Source of the DNA: Aeromicrobium ginsengisoli
GTDB taxonomy: Bacteria; Actinomycetota; Actinomycetes; Propionibacteriales; Nocardioidaceae
Assembly: GCF_004134905.2 (NCBI RefSeq)
Contig: NZ_SDPQ02000003.1
Coordinates: 124,001 to 188,000 of the forward strand
Direction: 5' to 3'
DNA: 64,000 nt
Shown: piece by piece, positions 9,994 to 17,803 of the stretch
Numbering within the stretch: the first letter of the stretch is position 1
How the letters are laid out: each line of letters begins with the position of its first letter
The notes under the pieces: generated by a model
The model's database searches: none
What the model was told of the DNA's origin: nothing
Seen by the model: only the letters and a program-made list of their open reading frames with translations
Made by a program: the position numbers and the translations under genes

Positions 9994-10076
9994 GCCGCGA
10001 TCCCCGTCAGAAAACCACGGTACGGAGACCGCGGCATGAACACAGTCTCAAGATGACCTCGCTGGCGCTCGCTCAC
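9990..10076 (-). CDS. 28-residue microgene between lacI and araB (paralogue of 12108-12194)
   Basis: A GTG-started frame of 28 codons plus stop. The GTG overlaps the stop of the LacI gene (GTGA at 10073-10076) and its TGA overlaps the araB start (ATGA at 9990-9993). The peptide begins VSERQR, has a central Glu, and ends with SPYRGFLTGIAA. The second microgene in this operon (12108-12194) has exactly the same length, the same double overlap and aligns without gaps with nine identical non-start residues (SERQR, E, YR, F). I do not recognise a family. It could be a translated linker that carries ribosomes to the next gene or a functional small protein. There is no membrane segment. Confidence 0.6.
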   Translation of the reverse strand: MSERQRGHLETVFMPRSPYRGFLTGIAA

Positions 10077-11101
10077 TTCTGGGCCTTTCGGGTGGTCGGA
10101 GCCGCCGTGCTCGAGCGGATGATCAGCTCGGGGGCGATGAGTCGTGGAAGGTCTTCGTTCTCGCCGCTGATCGCGGCGTGCAGCACGTCGATCGCGCGGC
10201 GGCCGACCTCCTGGAAGTTCTGCCGCACGGTCGTCAGCGGCGGGTTGAGGAACTCGGTCTCGGGGGTGTCGTCGAAGCCCACGACGCTGATGTCGTCCGG
10301 CACCGCGATGCCGGTCTCGTGCAGGGCGTGCATGAGGCCGATCGCCATCTGGTCGTTGGCGACGAAGACCGCGGACGGTCGGTCCTCGGCCGCGAGCTGG
10401 CGTCCCGTGATGTAGCCGCTGCGGGGGGTCCAGTCGCCGAGGTAGAGCGGGCCGAGCTCGAGCCCGGCGGCGCGCAGCGCGTCCTCCCAGCCCTGACGGC
10501 GGGCCTCGGCCTCGGTCCACTCGAGCGGTCCGCGCACGTGCGCGATCGTCGTGTGGCCCAGCTCGATCAGGTGGGTCGTCGCCTCGTACGCTCCACGGTG
10601 CTGGTCGACGCCCACGGCCGACCTGGCCTTGGACAGGTCGCCCTCGACGACGACGAGCGGCACGCCCGGGTCCTGGCGGCGGATCGCGTCGAGCGCCTCG
10701 TACTGCGCGGCGATCATGACGATGCCCTCGACCGACTGCCGGAGCAGGTGGTCGATCGCGTCGGTCAGCGACTGCGCCGTGACCGTCGGCAGGCTCACCG
10801 ATCCGGCGAAGTAGCCGGCCTGGCGGGCGGCGTCCTCGACCGTGCGATGAATGCTGTTGGGGCCGTAGAGGCCCGACTCGGTGCTGATGATGCCGATCGT
10901 CGACGACTTGCGGGTCACGAGCGCACGGGCGGCGGTGTTGGGCCGGTAGCCGAGCTCCTTGATCGCGGCCTCGACCCGCTTGCGCGTCGAGTCCTTGATG
11001 TTGGGCATGCCGTTGATGACCCGCGAGACCGTCTGGTGGGAGACGCCGGCGACCTTGGCGACGTCCGCCATGACCGGCGCGTGCTGCTGGCTCGCCGTCA
11101 T
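10073..11101 (-). CDS. LacI-family repressor of the arabinose island
   Basis: 342 residues from the ATG at 11099-11101, which overlaps the yjfF stop; the frame extends further upstream but that part lies inside yjfF. The N-terminal helix-turn-helix reads DVAKVAGVSHQTVSRVING, followed by the hinge (RPNTAARAL) that inserts at a central CG. The rest is a periplasmic-binding-like sensor domain with the C-terminal VVGFDDTPETEFLNPPLTTV typical of the family. It lies in the operon it should control, between the importer and araBAD. The five sites with a GCG core (819, 9284, 15963, 16020, 16097) are its likely targets, and arabinose or a related furanose is the likely inducer. It is not the GntR-type AraR of Bacillus. 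Confidence 0.88.
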   Translation of the reverse strand: MTASQQHAPVMADVAKVAGVSHQTVSRVINGMPNIKDSTRKRVEAAIKELGYRPNTAARALVTRKSSTIGIISTESGLYGPNSIHRTVEDAARQAGYFAGSVSLPTVTAQSLTDAIDHLLRQSVEGIVMIAAQYEALDAIRRQDPGVPLVVVEGDLSKARSAVGVDQHRGAYEATTHLIELGHTTIAHVRGPLEWTEAEARRQGWEDALRAAGLELGPLYLGDWTPRSGYITGRQLAAEDRPSAVFVANDQMAIGLMHALHETGIAVPDDISVVGFDDTPETEFLNPPLTTVRQNFQEVGRRAIDVLHAAISGENEDLPRLIAPELIIRSSTAAPTTRKAQK

Positions 11102-12111
11102 GTGGTCCGCCGCGTGAAGAGCCGCTGGATCAGGACGAAGGCCAGCAGCAGCACGCCGATCGTGATCTTGGTCCACCACGAGCTCAACGTGCCGTCGAAC
11201 GAGATGAACGACTGGATCAGGCCGAGCACCAGGACGCCGACCGCCGATCCGAGCACGAGGCCCGAGCCGCCGGTCAGCAGCGTTCCGCCGATGACGACGG
11301 CCGCGATGGCGTCGAGCTCCATGCCGACCGCGCCGAGGTTGTAGCCCGACAGGGTGTAGATCGAGAACAGCAGCCCCGCGAGTGCGGAGCAGAAGCCGCT
11401 GATGACGTAGACGCCGACCTTGGTGCCGGCGACGGCCAGGCCCATCAGAAGGGCGGACTGCTCGCTGCCGCCCACGGCGTACACCGTGCGGCCGAAGCGG
11501 GTCATGTGCAGCACCACCGCGGCGATCACCAGCACGACGAGGGCGACGACGACCGACGGGGTGATGAAGTAGTCGCCGATCTCGATCGTGCCGCTCGCGA
11601 ACGACGTGAACGTCCCGTTCTTGATCGGGATCGACTCGAGGCTGATGACGTAGCAGAGGCCACGGGCCAGGAACATGCCCGCGAGCGTCACGATGAACGG
11701 CTGGATCTCGAAGTAGTGGATCACGAGTCCCATCAACAGACCGAGCACCGAGCCGGTCAGCAGGACCGTGACGATCACGAGCGGCGCCGACCAGCCGGAG
11801 CGCAGCGTCGAGGCCGCGATCATGGTCGACAGGGCGACGACCGAGCCCACCGACAGGTCGATCCCGCCCGTGAGGATCACGAACGTCATGCCGACCGCGA
11901 GGACGATGAGGAACGAGTTGTCGACCAGCACGCTGAGGATCGTCTGCGGCGACGAGAACCCTTCGTAGCGGATGCTGCCGGCGCCGAACATCCCGATGAA
12001 CAGCGCGATCGTCGCGAGCACGGGATAGAACCGCGGCGGCGGGGTGAACCGACGGATCGCGTCAGGCAGCGAGCTGCCGAGGTCCTTGATCGTGGGTGCC
12101 TGGGCGCTCAT
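11098..12111 (-). CDS. yjfF: Furanose ABC importer permease, YjfF-like
   Basis: 337 residues with eight to ten hydrophobic helices. The conserved permease segment VGMTFVILTGGIDLSVGSVVAL and the C-terminal GGSGLVLGSAVGV are characteristic of the ribose/galactofuranose (CUT2) class. The N-terminal half (DNSFLIVLAVGMTFVIL) resembles E. coli YjfF more than YtfT. It pairs with the second permease (12191-13228) as a heterodimer fed by the YtfR-like ATPase. The start overlaps the microgene stop (ATGA, 12108-12111) and has a strong GGAGGTAA site placed within the microgene; its stop overlaps the LacI start. Confidence 0.9.
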   Translation of the reverse strand: MSAQAPTIKDLGSSLPDAIRRFTPPPRFYPVLATIALFIGMFGAGSIRYEGFSSPQTILSVLVDNSFLIVLAVGMTFVILTGGIDLSVGSVVALSTMIAASTLRSGWSAPLVIVTVLLTGSVLGLLMGLVIHYFEIQPFIVTLAGMFLARGLCYVISLESIPIKNGTFTSFASGTIEIGDYFITPSVVVALVVLVIAAVVLHMTRFGRTVYAVGGSEQSALLMGLAVAGTKVGVYVISGFCSALAGLLFSIYTLSGYNLGAVGMELDAIAAVVIGGTLLTGGSGLVLGSAVGVLVLGLIQSFISFDGTLSSWWTKITIGVLLLAFVLIQRLFTRRTT

Positions 12112-12194
12112 CGCGTTACCTCCAGAGAAAAGGCACGGTATGAAGGCAACGCGAAGATTGCTGCCTCATGATTCGCTCGCTGGCGCTCGCTCAT
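12108..12194 (-). CDS. 28-residue microgene between the two permease genes (paralogue of 9990-10076)
   Basis: An ATG-started frame of 28 codons plus stop. Its ATG overlaps the upstream permease stop (ATGA, 12191-12194) and its TGA overlaps the yjfF start (ATGA, 12108-12111). The peptide begins MSERQRANHE, contains PSYRAF and ends SLEVTR. The codons for LEV supply the GGAGGTAA ribosome-binding site for yjfF. The first 18 bases after the start nucleotide (TGAGCGAGCGCCAGCGAG) are identical to the other microgene, and TACCGTG recurs near the end. No family recognised. Function may be translational relay, small protein, or both. Confidence 0.62.
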   Translation of the reverse strand: MSERQRANHEAAIFALPSYRAFSLEVTR

Positions 12195-13228
12195 GACGTG
12201 GCACCTTTCGCGAGCAGGGACGACGGTCGTCGTACGGAGAGGGCTGCGCGCGCCTTGGGCGACTGCAGCAGGCAGACCACGATGACGACGACGGCCTTGA
12301 AGAGGTAGTTGGTCTCGGCCGGGATGCCCATCGTGGGGATCGTCGTCGCGAGCGTCTGGATGAACATCGCACCGATCAGCGTGCCGGTCAGCGAGAACCG
12401 CCCGCCGGCCAGCGACGTGCCGCCGATGACGACCGCGAGGATCGCGTCGAGCTCGATGAACAGGCCCGCTGCGTTGGCGTCGGCCGCACTGGTGTTGGAG
12501 GCGATCATCAGGCCCGCGATGCCGGAGCAGAACGCCACGAAGACGTAGACGGTCCAGGTGATCGTGCGCGCCCGCACGCCGGCCAGCCGGCTGGCCTCGG
12601 GGTTGATGCCGACGGCCTCGATCAGCATGCCGAGCGCGGTGCGCCGGGTCAGCACCGCGGTGATCGCGAAGACGGCCAGGGCGATCAGGATCGCGATCGG
12701 CAGCCCGACCACGAACCCCGTGCTGACCTTCCCGAACAGCGAGTTGTTGACCGTGGTGATCTGACCGTCGGTGATCAGCATCGCCAGGCCGCGGCCCGCG
12801 GTCATGAGCACGAGTGTCGCGATGATGGGTTGGATCCCCAGGACCGAGACCAGGAAGCCGTTCCAGACGCCCAGCAGGACTGCGACTCCGACGGCCATGG
12901 TCATCGCGATGATCGCGCGACCGGCGGTCGACTCGTCGGGCGAGCCGGCCATGTACGTGCACGCGACCGCACCGGAGATCGCGGCGACCGCGCCGACCGA
13001 GAGGTCGATGCCGCGCGTCGCGATCACGAGCGTCATGCCGAGGGCGATCAGCAGCGTCGGGGCGCTGTTGCGGAGGATGTCGATCAGGCTGCCGTAGAGG
13101 TGGCCGTCCTGGACACGGAGCGAGAAGAAGTCTGGCGTCTTCGTGAGGTTGAGCAGCAGCAGGAGCACCAGCGCCAGGGTGGGCCAGAACAGGTTGTGGC
13201 GGACGAACCGCAGACCGAGGTCACGCAT
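12191..13228 (-). CDS. ytfT: Furanose ABC importer permease, YtfT-like
   Basis: 345 residues from the ATG at 13226-13228, which has a GGGGGAGGTG site and overlaps the ATPase stop by eight bases; an upstream in-frame start at 13264 lies deep in the ATPase gene and is less likely. The segment DGHLYGSLIDIL followed by ALGMTLVIATRGIDLSVGAV closely recalls YtfT. It is an inner-membrane CUT2 permease with about nine hydrophobic helices. It works with the YjfF-like subunit, and the two-permease arrangement is itself typical of the YtfQRT-YjfF importer. Confidence 0.92.
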   Translation of the reverse strand: MRDLGLRFVRHNLFWPTLALVLLLLLNLTKTPDFFSLRVQDGHLYGSLIDILRNSAPTLLIALGMTLVIATRGIDLSVGAVAAISGAVACTYMAGSPDESTAGRAIIAMTMAVGVAVLLGVWNGFLVSVLGIQPIIATLVLMTAGRGLAMLITDGQITTVNNSLFGKVSTGFVVGLPIAILIALAVFAITAVLTRRTALGMLIEAVGINPEASRLAGVRARTITWTVYVFVAFCSGIAGLMIASNTSAADANAAGLFIELDAILAVVIGGTSLAGGRFSLTGTLIGAMFIQTLATTIPTMGIPAETNYLFKAVVVIVVCLLQSPKARAALSVRRPSSLLAKGATS

Positions 13229-14777
13229 CGTTGCGCACCTCCCCCGCAATGATCTCGAGGACATCCGAGACGGTCACGTCCTCGTTGGCGCGCTCGTCGA
13301 TCTTGCGCCGATCGCGCATCACGACGAGGCGGTCGCTGAGGCGCAGCACCTCTTCGAGCTCGGCGGAGATGAACACGACCGACATGCCGTCCTTGGCGAG
13401 GTCGGCGACGAGCTGCTGGATCTGCGCCTTGGCGCCGATGTCGATGCCACGCGTCGGCTCGTCGAGGATCAGGAGCTCGGGCTCGGTGATGAGCCAGCGG
13501 GCGAGCAGGACCTTCTGCTGGTTGCCGCCACTGAGGTTGCGCATCAGCGCGTTGGGGTCCGTCGGGCGGATGTCGAGGGCCTCGATGTACTTCTTGACGA
13601 GGCGGTCCTTGGTCCTGGCGGGGATCGGCCGCAGCCAGCCGCGCGACGCCTGCATCGCGAGGACCATGTTGTCGGCGATCGACAGGTCGGCGATCACGCC
13701 CTCGGACCGGCGGTTCTCGCTCGAGAACGCGATCTTGTGGTCGATCGCCTGACGAGGCGTGCGGAGCTTGGTGCCCTTGGAGCGCATCCGCATGTCGCCG
13801 CGGTCGGGGGTGTCGGCGCCGAACAGCAGGCGGGCCAGCTCGGTGCGACCCGAGCCGAGGAGGCCCGCAATCCCGATGACCTCTCCCTCGAACACCTGCA
13901 GGTCGACCGACTCGACACTGCCCTTGCGCCCGAGGTCGAGCACCTCCAGGAGCGGCGCGCCCTGGGTCTTGACGGTGTGCTCCTCGGCGGCCTGCTCGAT
14001 CTTGTCGAGCGTCTCGAGCTCGCGGCCGATCATGGCCTGGACGAGCTGGAGCTGTGTCGTCTCGGCGGTCAGGTACTCGCCGACGAACTGGCCGTTGCGC
14101 AGGACCGTCATGCGGTCGGAGATCGCGAAGACCTGCTCGAGGAAGTGCGACACGAAGACGATCGCCACGCCCTCGGCGCGGAGCGTGCGCATGACCTCGA
14201 ACAGCTTGGCGACCTCGTCGGCGTCCAGGCTGGAGGTGGGCTCGTCGAGGATCAGGAGCTCGGCGTCGATGTCGACGGCGCGGGCGATCGCGACGAGCTG
14301 CTGGATCGCGATGGGGTGGGTGCCGAGCTGCGACTTCGGGTCGATGTCGAGGCCCAGGCGCGTCAGGGTCTCCCCGGCGCGGCGGTTCATGGCGCGGGTG
14401 TCGATGCGGCCGAACGAACGGGGCTCGCGGCCCAGCAGCATGTTCTCGGCGACCGTGAGGTTGGTGCAGAGGTTGACCTCTTGATAGACCGTGCTGATGC
14501 CGGCGGCCTGCGACTCGGCCGGGCTGTGGAACGTACGCGGCTCGCCGCCGACGATGATCGTGCCCTCGTCGATCGAGTAGACGCCGGTCAGCGCCTTGAT
14601 CAGCGTGGACTTGCCGGCGCCGTTCTCGCCCATGAGAGCGTGCACCTCGCCGGCCCGCAGCGTGAGGCCGACCGACTGGAGTGCCTTGACACCGGGGAAG
14701 CTCACCGAGACGCCGCTCATCTGCACGACCGGCTCGGTGCGTGTGGCCTCGGCGGCTTCGGCTGTCATCTGGATCAT
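13221..14777 (-). CDS. ytfR: Furanose ABC importer ATPase, YtfR-like, two nucleotide-binding domains
   Basis: 518 residues with two fused ABC domains. The first has Walker A GENGAGKST, a degenerate signature region (THPIAIQQLVAIA) and Walker B LLILDEPTSSL. The second, about 270-510, has a degenerate Walker A (LLGSGRTELARLLFG), a signature LSGGNQQKV and Walker B LLILDEPTRGID. This pattern is standard for monosaccharide importers of the RbsA/YtfR class. Start at 14777 or the in-frame ATG at 14768; both follow AGGAA/GAAGAG. A strong hairpin separates it from the binding-protein gene. Confidence 0.95.
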   Translation of the reverse strand: MIQMTAEAAEATRTEPVVQMSGVSVSFPGVKALQSVGLTLRAGEVHALMGENGAGKSTLIKALTGVYSIDEGTIIVGGEPRTFHSPAESQAAGISTVYQEVNLCTNLTVAENMLLGREPRSFGRIDTRAMNRRAGETLTRLGLDIDPKSQLGTHPIAIQQLVAIARAVDIDAELLILDEPTSSLDADEVAKLFEVMRTLRAEGVAIVFVSHFLEQVFAISDRMTVLRNGQFVGEYLTAETTQLQLVQAMIGRELETLDKIEQAAEEHTVKTQGAPLLEVLDLGRKGSVESVDLQVFEGEVIGIAGLLGSGRTELARLLFGADTPDRGDMRMRSKGTKLRTPRQAIDHKIAFSSENRRSEGVIADLSIADNMVLAMQASRGWLRPIPARTKDRLVKKYIEALDIRPTDPNALMRNLSGGNQQKVLLARWLITEPELLILDEPTRGIDIGAKAQIQQLVADLAKDGMSVVFISAELEEVLRLSDRLVVMRDRRKIDERANEDVTVSDVLEIIAGEVRNDA

Positions 14778-14802
14778 CTCTTCATTCCTGGAAGGTTGGG
14801 GT

Positions 14803-14832
14803 GGGGCCCTGCGCCCTGCGGCGCAGGGCCCC
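14803..14832 (-). terminator. Intercistronic hairpin between binding-protein and ATPase genes
   Basis: Perfect 13-bp GC-rich stem (14803-14815 with 14820-14832) with a CTGC loop, in the 69-bp gap between ytfQ and ytfR, with no T tract. Such stems after a binding-protein gene usually stop part of the transcripts or protect the 3' end, so that binding protein is made in excess over the membrane subunits. Confidence 0.75.
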
Positions 14833-14846
14833 GATTCCTGCTGTGC

Positions 14847-15842
14847 TCAGTACTGACGGTCTGCCAGGACGGCCTTGGCCTGCTCCTGGTCGAACTCGCC
14901 TTCCTTCGTCTCGACGCGCGCCGGCACGTCCTCGCCTGCGACGACCTTCTTGGCGAGGTCCATCAGCTGCGGGCCGAGGAGCGGGTTGCACTCGACGATG
15001 TAGTTGATCTTGCCTTCGGACAGGGCAGTCATGCCGTCCTTGACCGCGTCGATCGTGACGATCTTGATGTCGGTGCCCGGCTTCAGGCCGGCCGCCTCGA
15101 TGGCCTCAATCGCGCCGAGTCCCTCGTCATCGTTGTGGGCGAAGACGACGTCGATGTCCTTCTGCGACTTCAGGAACGCCTCCATGACCTTCTTGCCGCC
15201 GTCACGGGTGAAGTCACCCGTCTGCGACGCGACGACCTTGATCTTCGGGTCGGCCGAGATCTTGTCCTCGAAGCCCTTCTTGCGGTCGATCGCCGGGGCG
15301 GCGCCGGTCGTGCCCTGGATCTCGACGACGTTGATCTTGCCGTCCTTGTTGACGTCGTTGGTCGCGGCGTTGTCGACGACCCACTGGCCGGCCTTGTTGC
15401 CCTCGAGCACGAAGTCGGAGCCGAGGAACGTCTTGTAGAGCGACTTGTCGCTGGAGTCGACGGCGCGGTCGGTCAGGATCACGGGGATCTTGGCGCGCTT
15501 GGCCTCCTGCAGGACCGTGTCCCAGCCGGTCTCGACGACGGGGCTGAACGCGATGACGTCGACCTTCTGCTGGATGTACGAACGGATCGCCTTGATCTGG
15601 TTCTCCTGCTTCTGCTGCGCATCGGAGAACTTGAGCTTGATGCCGGCATCCTTGGCCGAAGCCTGGATCGACTTGGTGTTTGCTGTCCGCCAACCGCTCT
15701 CGGCGCCGACCTGGGCGAAGCCCATGGTGATGTCGCCGGAGCCTCCCGAGCCGCCGGAACCGCTGTCACTGCTGCTGCCACAGGCAGCCAGTCCGCTGGC
15801 CAGGACTACGCCCGCGCTCACGGTGATGAGTTTCTTGAACAC
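14847..15842 (-). CDS. ytfQ: Furanose-binding lipoprotein of the ABC importer, YtfQ-like
   Basis: 331 residues from the GTG at 15840-15842 with GGAGGAAACA in front. Lipoprotein signal with lipobox LASGLAAC, then a Ser/Gly linker. The mature part (MGFAQVGAESGWRTA, QQKQENQIKAIRSYIQQ, FSPVVETGWD, ILTDRAVDSSDKSLY) closely recalls YtfQ, which binds galactofuranose. Here, next to arabinan hydrolysis and araBAD, the ligand is probably L-arabinofuranose or a short arabinoside (inference). An in-frame ATG at 15854-15856 gives four extra residues but would put the ribosome site inside the gene. Confidence 0.92.
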   Translation of the reverse strand: MFKKLITVSAGVVLASGLAACGSSSDSGSGGSGGSGDITMGFAQVGAESGWRTANTKSIQASAKDAGIKLKFSDAQQKQENQIKAIRSYIQQKVDVIAFSPVVETGWDTVLQEAKRAKIPVILTDRAVDSSDKSLYKTFLGSDFVLEGNKAGQWVVDNAATNDVNKDGKINVVEIQGTTGAAPAIDRKKGFEDKISADPKIKVVASQTGDFTRDGGKKVMEAFLKSQKDIDVVFAHNDDEGLGAIEAIEAAGLKPGTDIKIVTIDAVKDGMTALSEGKINYIVECNPLLGPQLMDLAKKVVAGEDVPARVETKEGEFDQEQAKAVLADRQY

Positions 15843-15962
15843 TGTTTCCTCCATCTGGGATGCGACACCCCAAGTCACTCGACTTCGGGAGAGCCAGGAC
15901 ACTCGCGGGCGGACATCCGCTTGGGTCCTTGAAGCCTTGCCTCGGATTGAGGTGCGGCCCCG

Positions 15963-15978
15963 TTGTTAGCGTTCACCT
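15963..15978. promoter_or_regulatory. LacI-type operator, downstream site of the ytfQ promoter
   Basis: TTGTTAGCGTTCACCT matches 13 of 16 consensus positions. It lies in the leader, about 40 bp after the predicted -10 box. Confidence 0.6.
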
Positions 15979-16019
15979 GAACCACTCTGTGACGTGGACC
16001 ACGCGAACCCTGCGTTGAA

Positions 16020-16035
16020 TTGTTAACGCTAACAA
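16020..16035. promoter_or_regulatory. LacI-type operator, perfect site over the ytfQ promoter
   Basis: TTGTTAACGCTAACAA, whose reverse complement TTGTTAGCGTTAACAA is the consensus used for the other sites. It has a central CG and nearly perfect dyad symmetry, typical of LacI-family operators, and overlaps the predicted -10 and spacer. Confidence 0.8.
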
Positions 16036-16096
16036 CTCGGCCGTCAAGTAAATCTCTCAACAAATTTTCATGTCGGTTGGTGACAGCCCCAGCACA

Positions 16097-16112
16097 ATGT
16101 GAGCGTGAACAA
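16097..16112. promoter_or_regulatory. LacI-type operator, upstream site of the ytfQ promoter
   Basis: ATGTGAGCGTGAACAA matches 13 of 16 consensus positions, with the same GCG centre, 50 bp upstream of the predicted -35 box. Confidence 0.55.
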
Positions 16113-16164
16113 TTTGTCGTCTCACCTAGCAAAATTCACTGATTTACCGGCATTTCAGCGAGAA

Positions 16165-16180
16165 TTGTGACGTGTCACAA
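16165..16180. repeat. Perfect dyad overlapping the amidohydrolase stop
   Basis: TTGTGACGTGTCACAA: 7-base arms with a 2-base spacer. It resembles a CRP half-site pair (TGTGA/TCACA) but with four rather than six bases between the half-sites. It spans the amidohydrolase stop, about 120 bp upstream of the arabinose promoter. Confidence 0.45.
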
Positions 16181-17803
16181 CGTGTGGACCGGTCGGCCGG
16201 CCGCGTAGGTGCGGGTGACCCGGACCGCGCCGATCTCGTGAGAATCGATCGAGACGATGTCGGCGTCGAGGACGGCGAGGTCCGCCGCCATGCCAACCGC
16301 GAGGATTCCGGTCGACTCGTCACGCCGGCTGACGAAGGCGCTGCCCCGGGTGTAGGCCTCGATCGCCTCGACCACCGTCAGGTTCTGCCCGGCCAGCAAC
16401 GGCTCGGCGTCGGACCCGGCCGCCACACGGTTGACCGCGACATGCATGCCGAGCAACGGGTCGGCTGACGAGACGGGCCAGTCGCTGCCGAACGCGACGC
16501 GGGTCCCGGCGTCGGCCAAGGACCTGAAGACGTACTGCTGCTCGCGCGCGGCGGCGCTGAGGAACGGCAGCGTCAGGTCGGCCATCTGGTCGTCGAGGCA
16601 GGCCCACAGGGGTTGGGCGTTGGCCGTGACGTCGAGCTCGGCGAAGCGGGGCACGTCCTCGGGCCGGACGATCTGGACGTGCGCGAGATGATGCCGGTTG
16701 CCCCGGCGGCCGTTGACCGACACCGCGTGCTCGATCGCGTCGAGGCTGTCGGCGACGGCCCGGTCGCCGAGGGCATGGATGTGGACCTGGAAGTCCGCGG
16801 CGTCGAGCAGCTGGACGTAGCGCGCGAGGTCCGCGGCCTCGATGAACGACAGGCCGTGGTTGTCGGTCGGCTGCCCGTGTCGGTCGAGATAGGGCTCGAC
16901 CACCGCGGCCGTGAACGTCTCGCACACGCCGTCCTGCATGATCTTGACGGTGCTCGCGTCGAATCCCGCCGCAGCCGCCCGCTCGCGGCGCTCGATGAGG
17001 TCCGCGATCTGGTCGTCACCGCGCTCGCGGTCCCACCACAGCGCGCCCACCACCGCGGCGGTCAGCGTGCCGGCGCGCTGCGCTGCGAGATAGGCGTCGA
17101 GCACGTCCGGCATGCCGAGTCCCTCGCCGACCAGCGCGTCCTGCCACCCCGTGATGCCGAGGGAGTGCAGATGGGCTTGCGCGGTCTGCAGCGCCCGGGC
17201 GATGTCGTCGTCGGACGGTCGCGGGACGTGCCGGCGTACGAGCTCCATCGCACCCTCGTGGAGGGCGCCGGTCGGCTCGCCGCGATCGTTGCGCTCGATG
17301 CGGCCGTCGGTGGGATCCGGCGTGCCGGCCGTGATGCCGGCCAGCTCGAGCGCCGCGGTGTTGACCCAGGCGCTGTGGTGGTCGCGGTTGGGCAGGAAGA
17401 CCGGCCGGTCCGGCACGATCCGGTCGAGCACCTCCGCTGTGGGAACACCGCCGGGGAACGCGTCCATCGACCAGCCGCCACCGACGATCCACCCGGGCTC
17501 GGGATGAGCCAGGGCGTACGCCGCGACGGTGTCGACGTAGTCGTCGAGGTTCTGTCCGTCGGCGAGGTTGCAGGCGTTCATCTCGAGGCCGGCCTGAACA
17601 GGATGCACGTGCGCGTCCTGGAATCCCGGGAGCACCCAGCCGCCATCGAGGTCGACCACCTCCGCGGCCGGCACGAGCCCGGCGAGCTCGGCGGACGAGC
17701 CGAGGCCCACGATGACGCCATCACGTATGGCGATCGCGTCGACGCCGGTCTGCCACGCCCCGTCGCCGTAAACGTGGGCGTTGGTCAGCAGCAGCTCCGC
17801 CAT
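16175..17803 (-). CDS. YtcJ-like metal-dependent amidohydrolase
   Basis: 542 residues from the ATG at 17801-17803 (MAELLLTNAHVYGDG). Amidohydro_3 fold: the metal motif DAHVHPV near residue 65, the central HIHALGDRAV and the C-terminal FGSDWPVSSADPL that carries the catalytic Asp. These enzymes hydrolyse amides or similar bonds on small molecules in the cytoplasm; substrates of YtcJ homologues are mostly unknown and I cannot assign one. The start overlaps the stop of the upstream VOC gene by one base (TGATG). The longer frame reaching 18151 is antisense-free but covers the VOC gene and is not used. Confidence 0.9.
   Translation of the reverse strand: MAELLLTNAHVYGDGAWQTGVDAIAIRDGVIVGLGSSAELAGLVPAAEVVDLDGGWVLPGFQDAHVHPVQAGLEMNACNLADGQNLDDYVDTVAAYALAHPEPGWIVGGGWSMDAFPGGVPTAEVLDRIVPDRPVFLPNRDHHSAWVNTAALELAGITAGTPDPTDGRIERNDRGEPTGALHEGAMELVRRHVPRPSDDDIARALQTAQAHLHSLGITGWQDALVGEGLGMPDVLDAYLAAQRAGTLTAAVVGALWWDRERGDDQIADLIERRERAAAAGFDASTVKIMQDGVCETFTAAVVEPYLDRHGQPTDNHGLSFIEAADLARYVQLLDAADFQVHIHALGDRAVADSLDAIEHAVSVNGRRGNRHHLAHVQIVRPEDVPRFAELDVTANAQPLWACLDDQMADLTLPFLSAAAREQQYVFRSLADAGTRVAFGSDWPVSSADPLLGMHVAVNRVAAGSDAEPLLAGQNLTVVEAIEAYTRGSAFVSRRDESTGILAVGMAADLAVLDADIVSIDSHEIGAVRVTRTYAAGRPVHTL

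Larger units (their letters stand above)
15843..16174 (-). promoter_or_regulatory. Promoter region of the arabinose operon (332 bp without a gene)
   Basis: Read on the minus strand, a TTGACG -35 box (16042-16047) is followed after 17 bases by AACAAT (16019-16024) as -10. The 17-base spacer and -10 are covered by the perfect LacI operator at 16020-16035, so a bound repressor would block RNA polymerase directly. Further operator-like sites lie upstream (16097-16112) and downstream (15963-15978), spaced about 77 and 57 bp from it, suitable for looping. The leader between the promoter and the GTG is about 170 bases; I see no riboswitch in it. Confidence 0.7.

Noticed and set aside
10073-11179. 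Longer LacI start at 11179
   Set aside because: The extra 26 residues lie within yjfF and have no homology pattern; the ATG at 11101 overlaps the yjfF stop in the style of this operon.
13143-15932. A 929-codon plus-strand frame opposite the ytf genes
   Set aside because: Composition of a codon shadow; the minus strand holds well-supported ABC genes.
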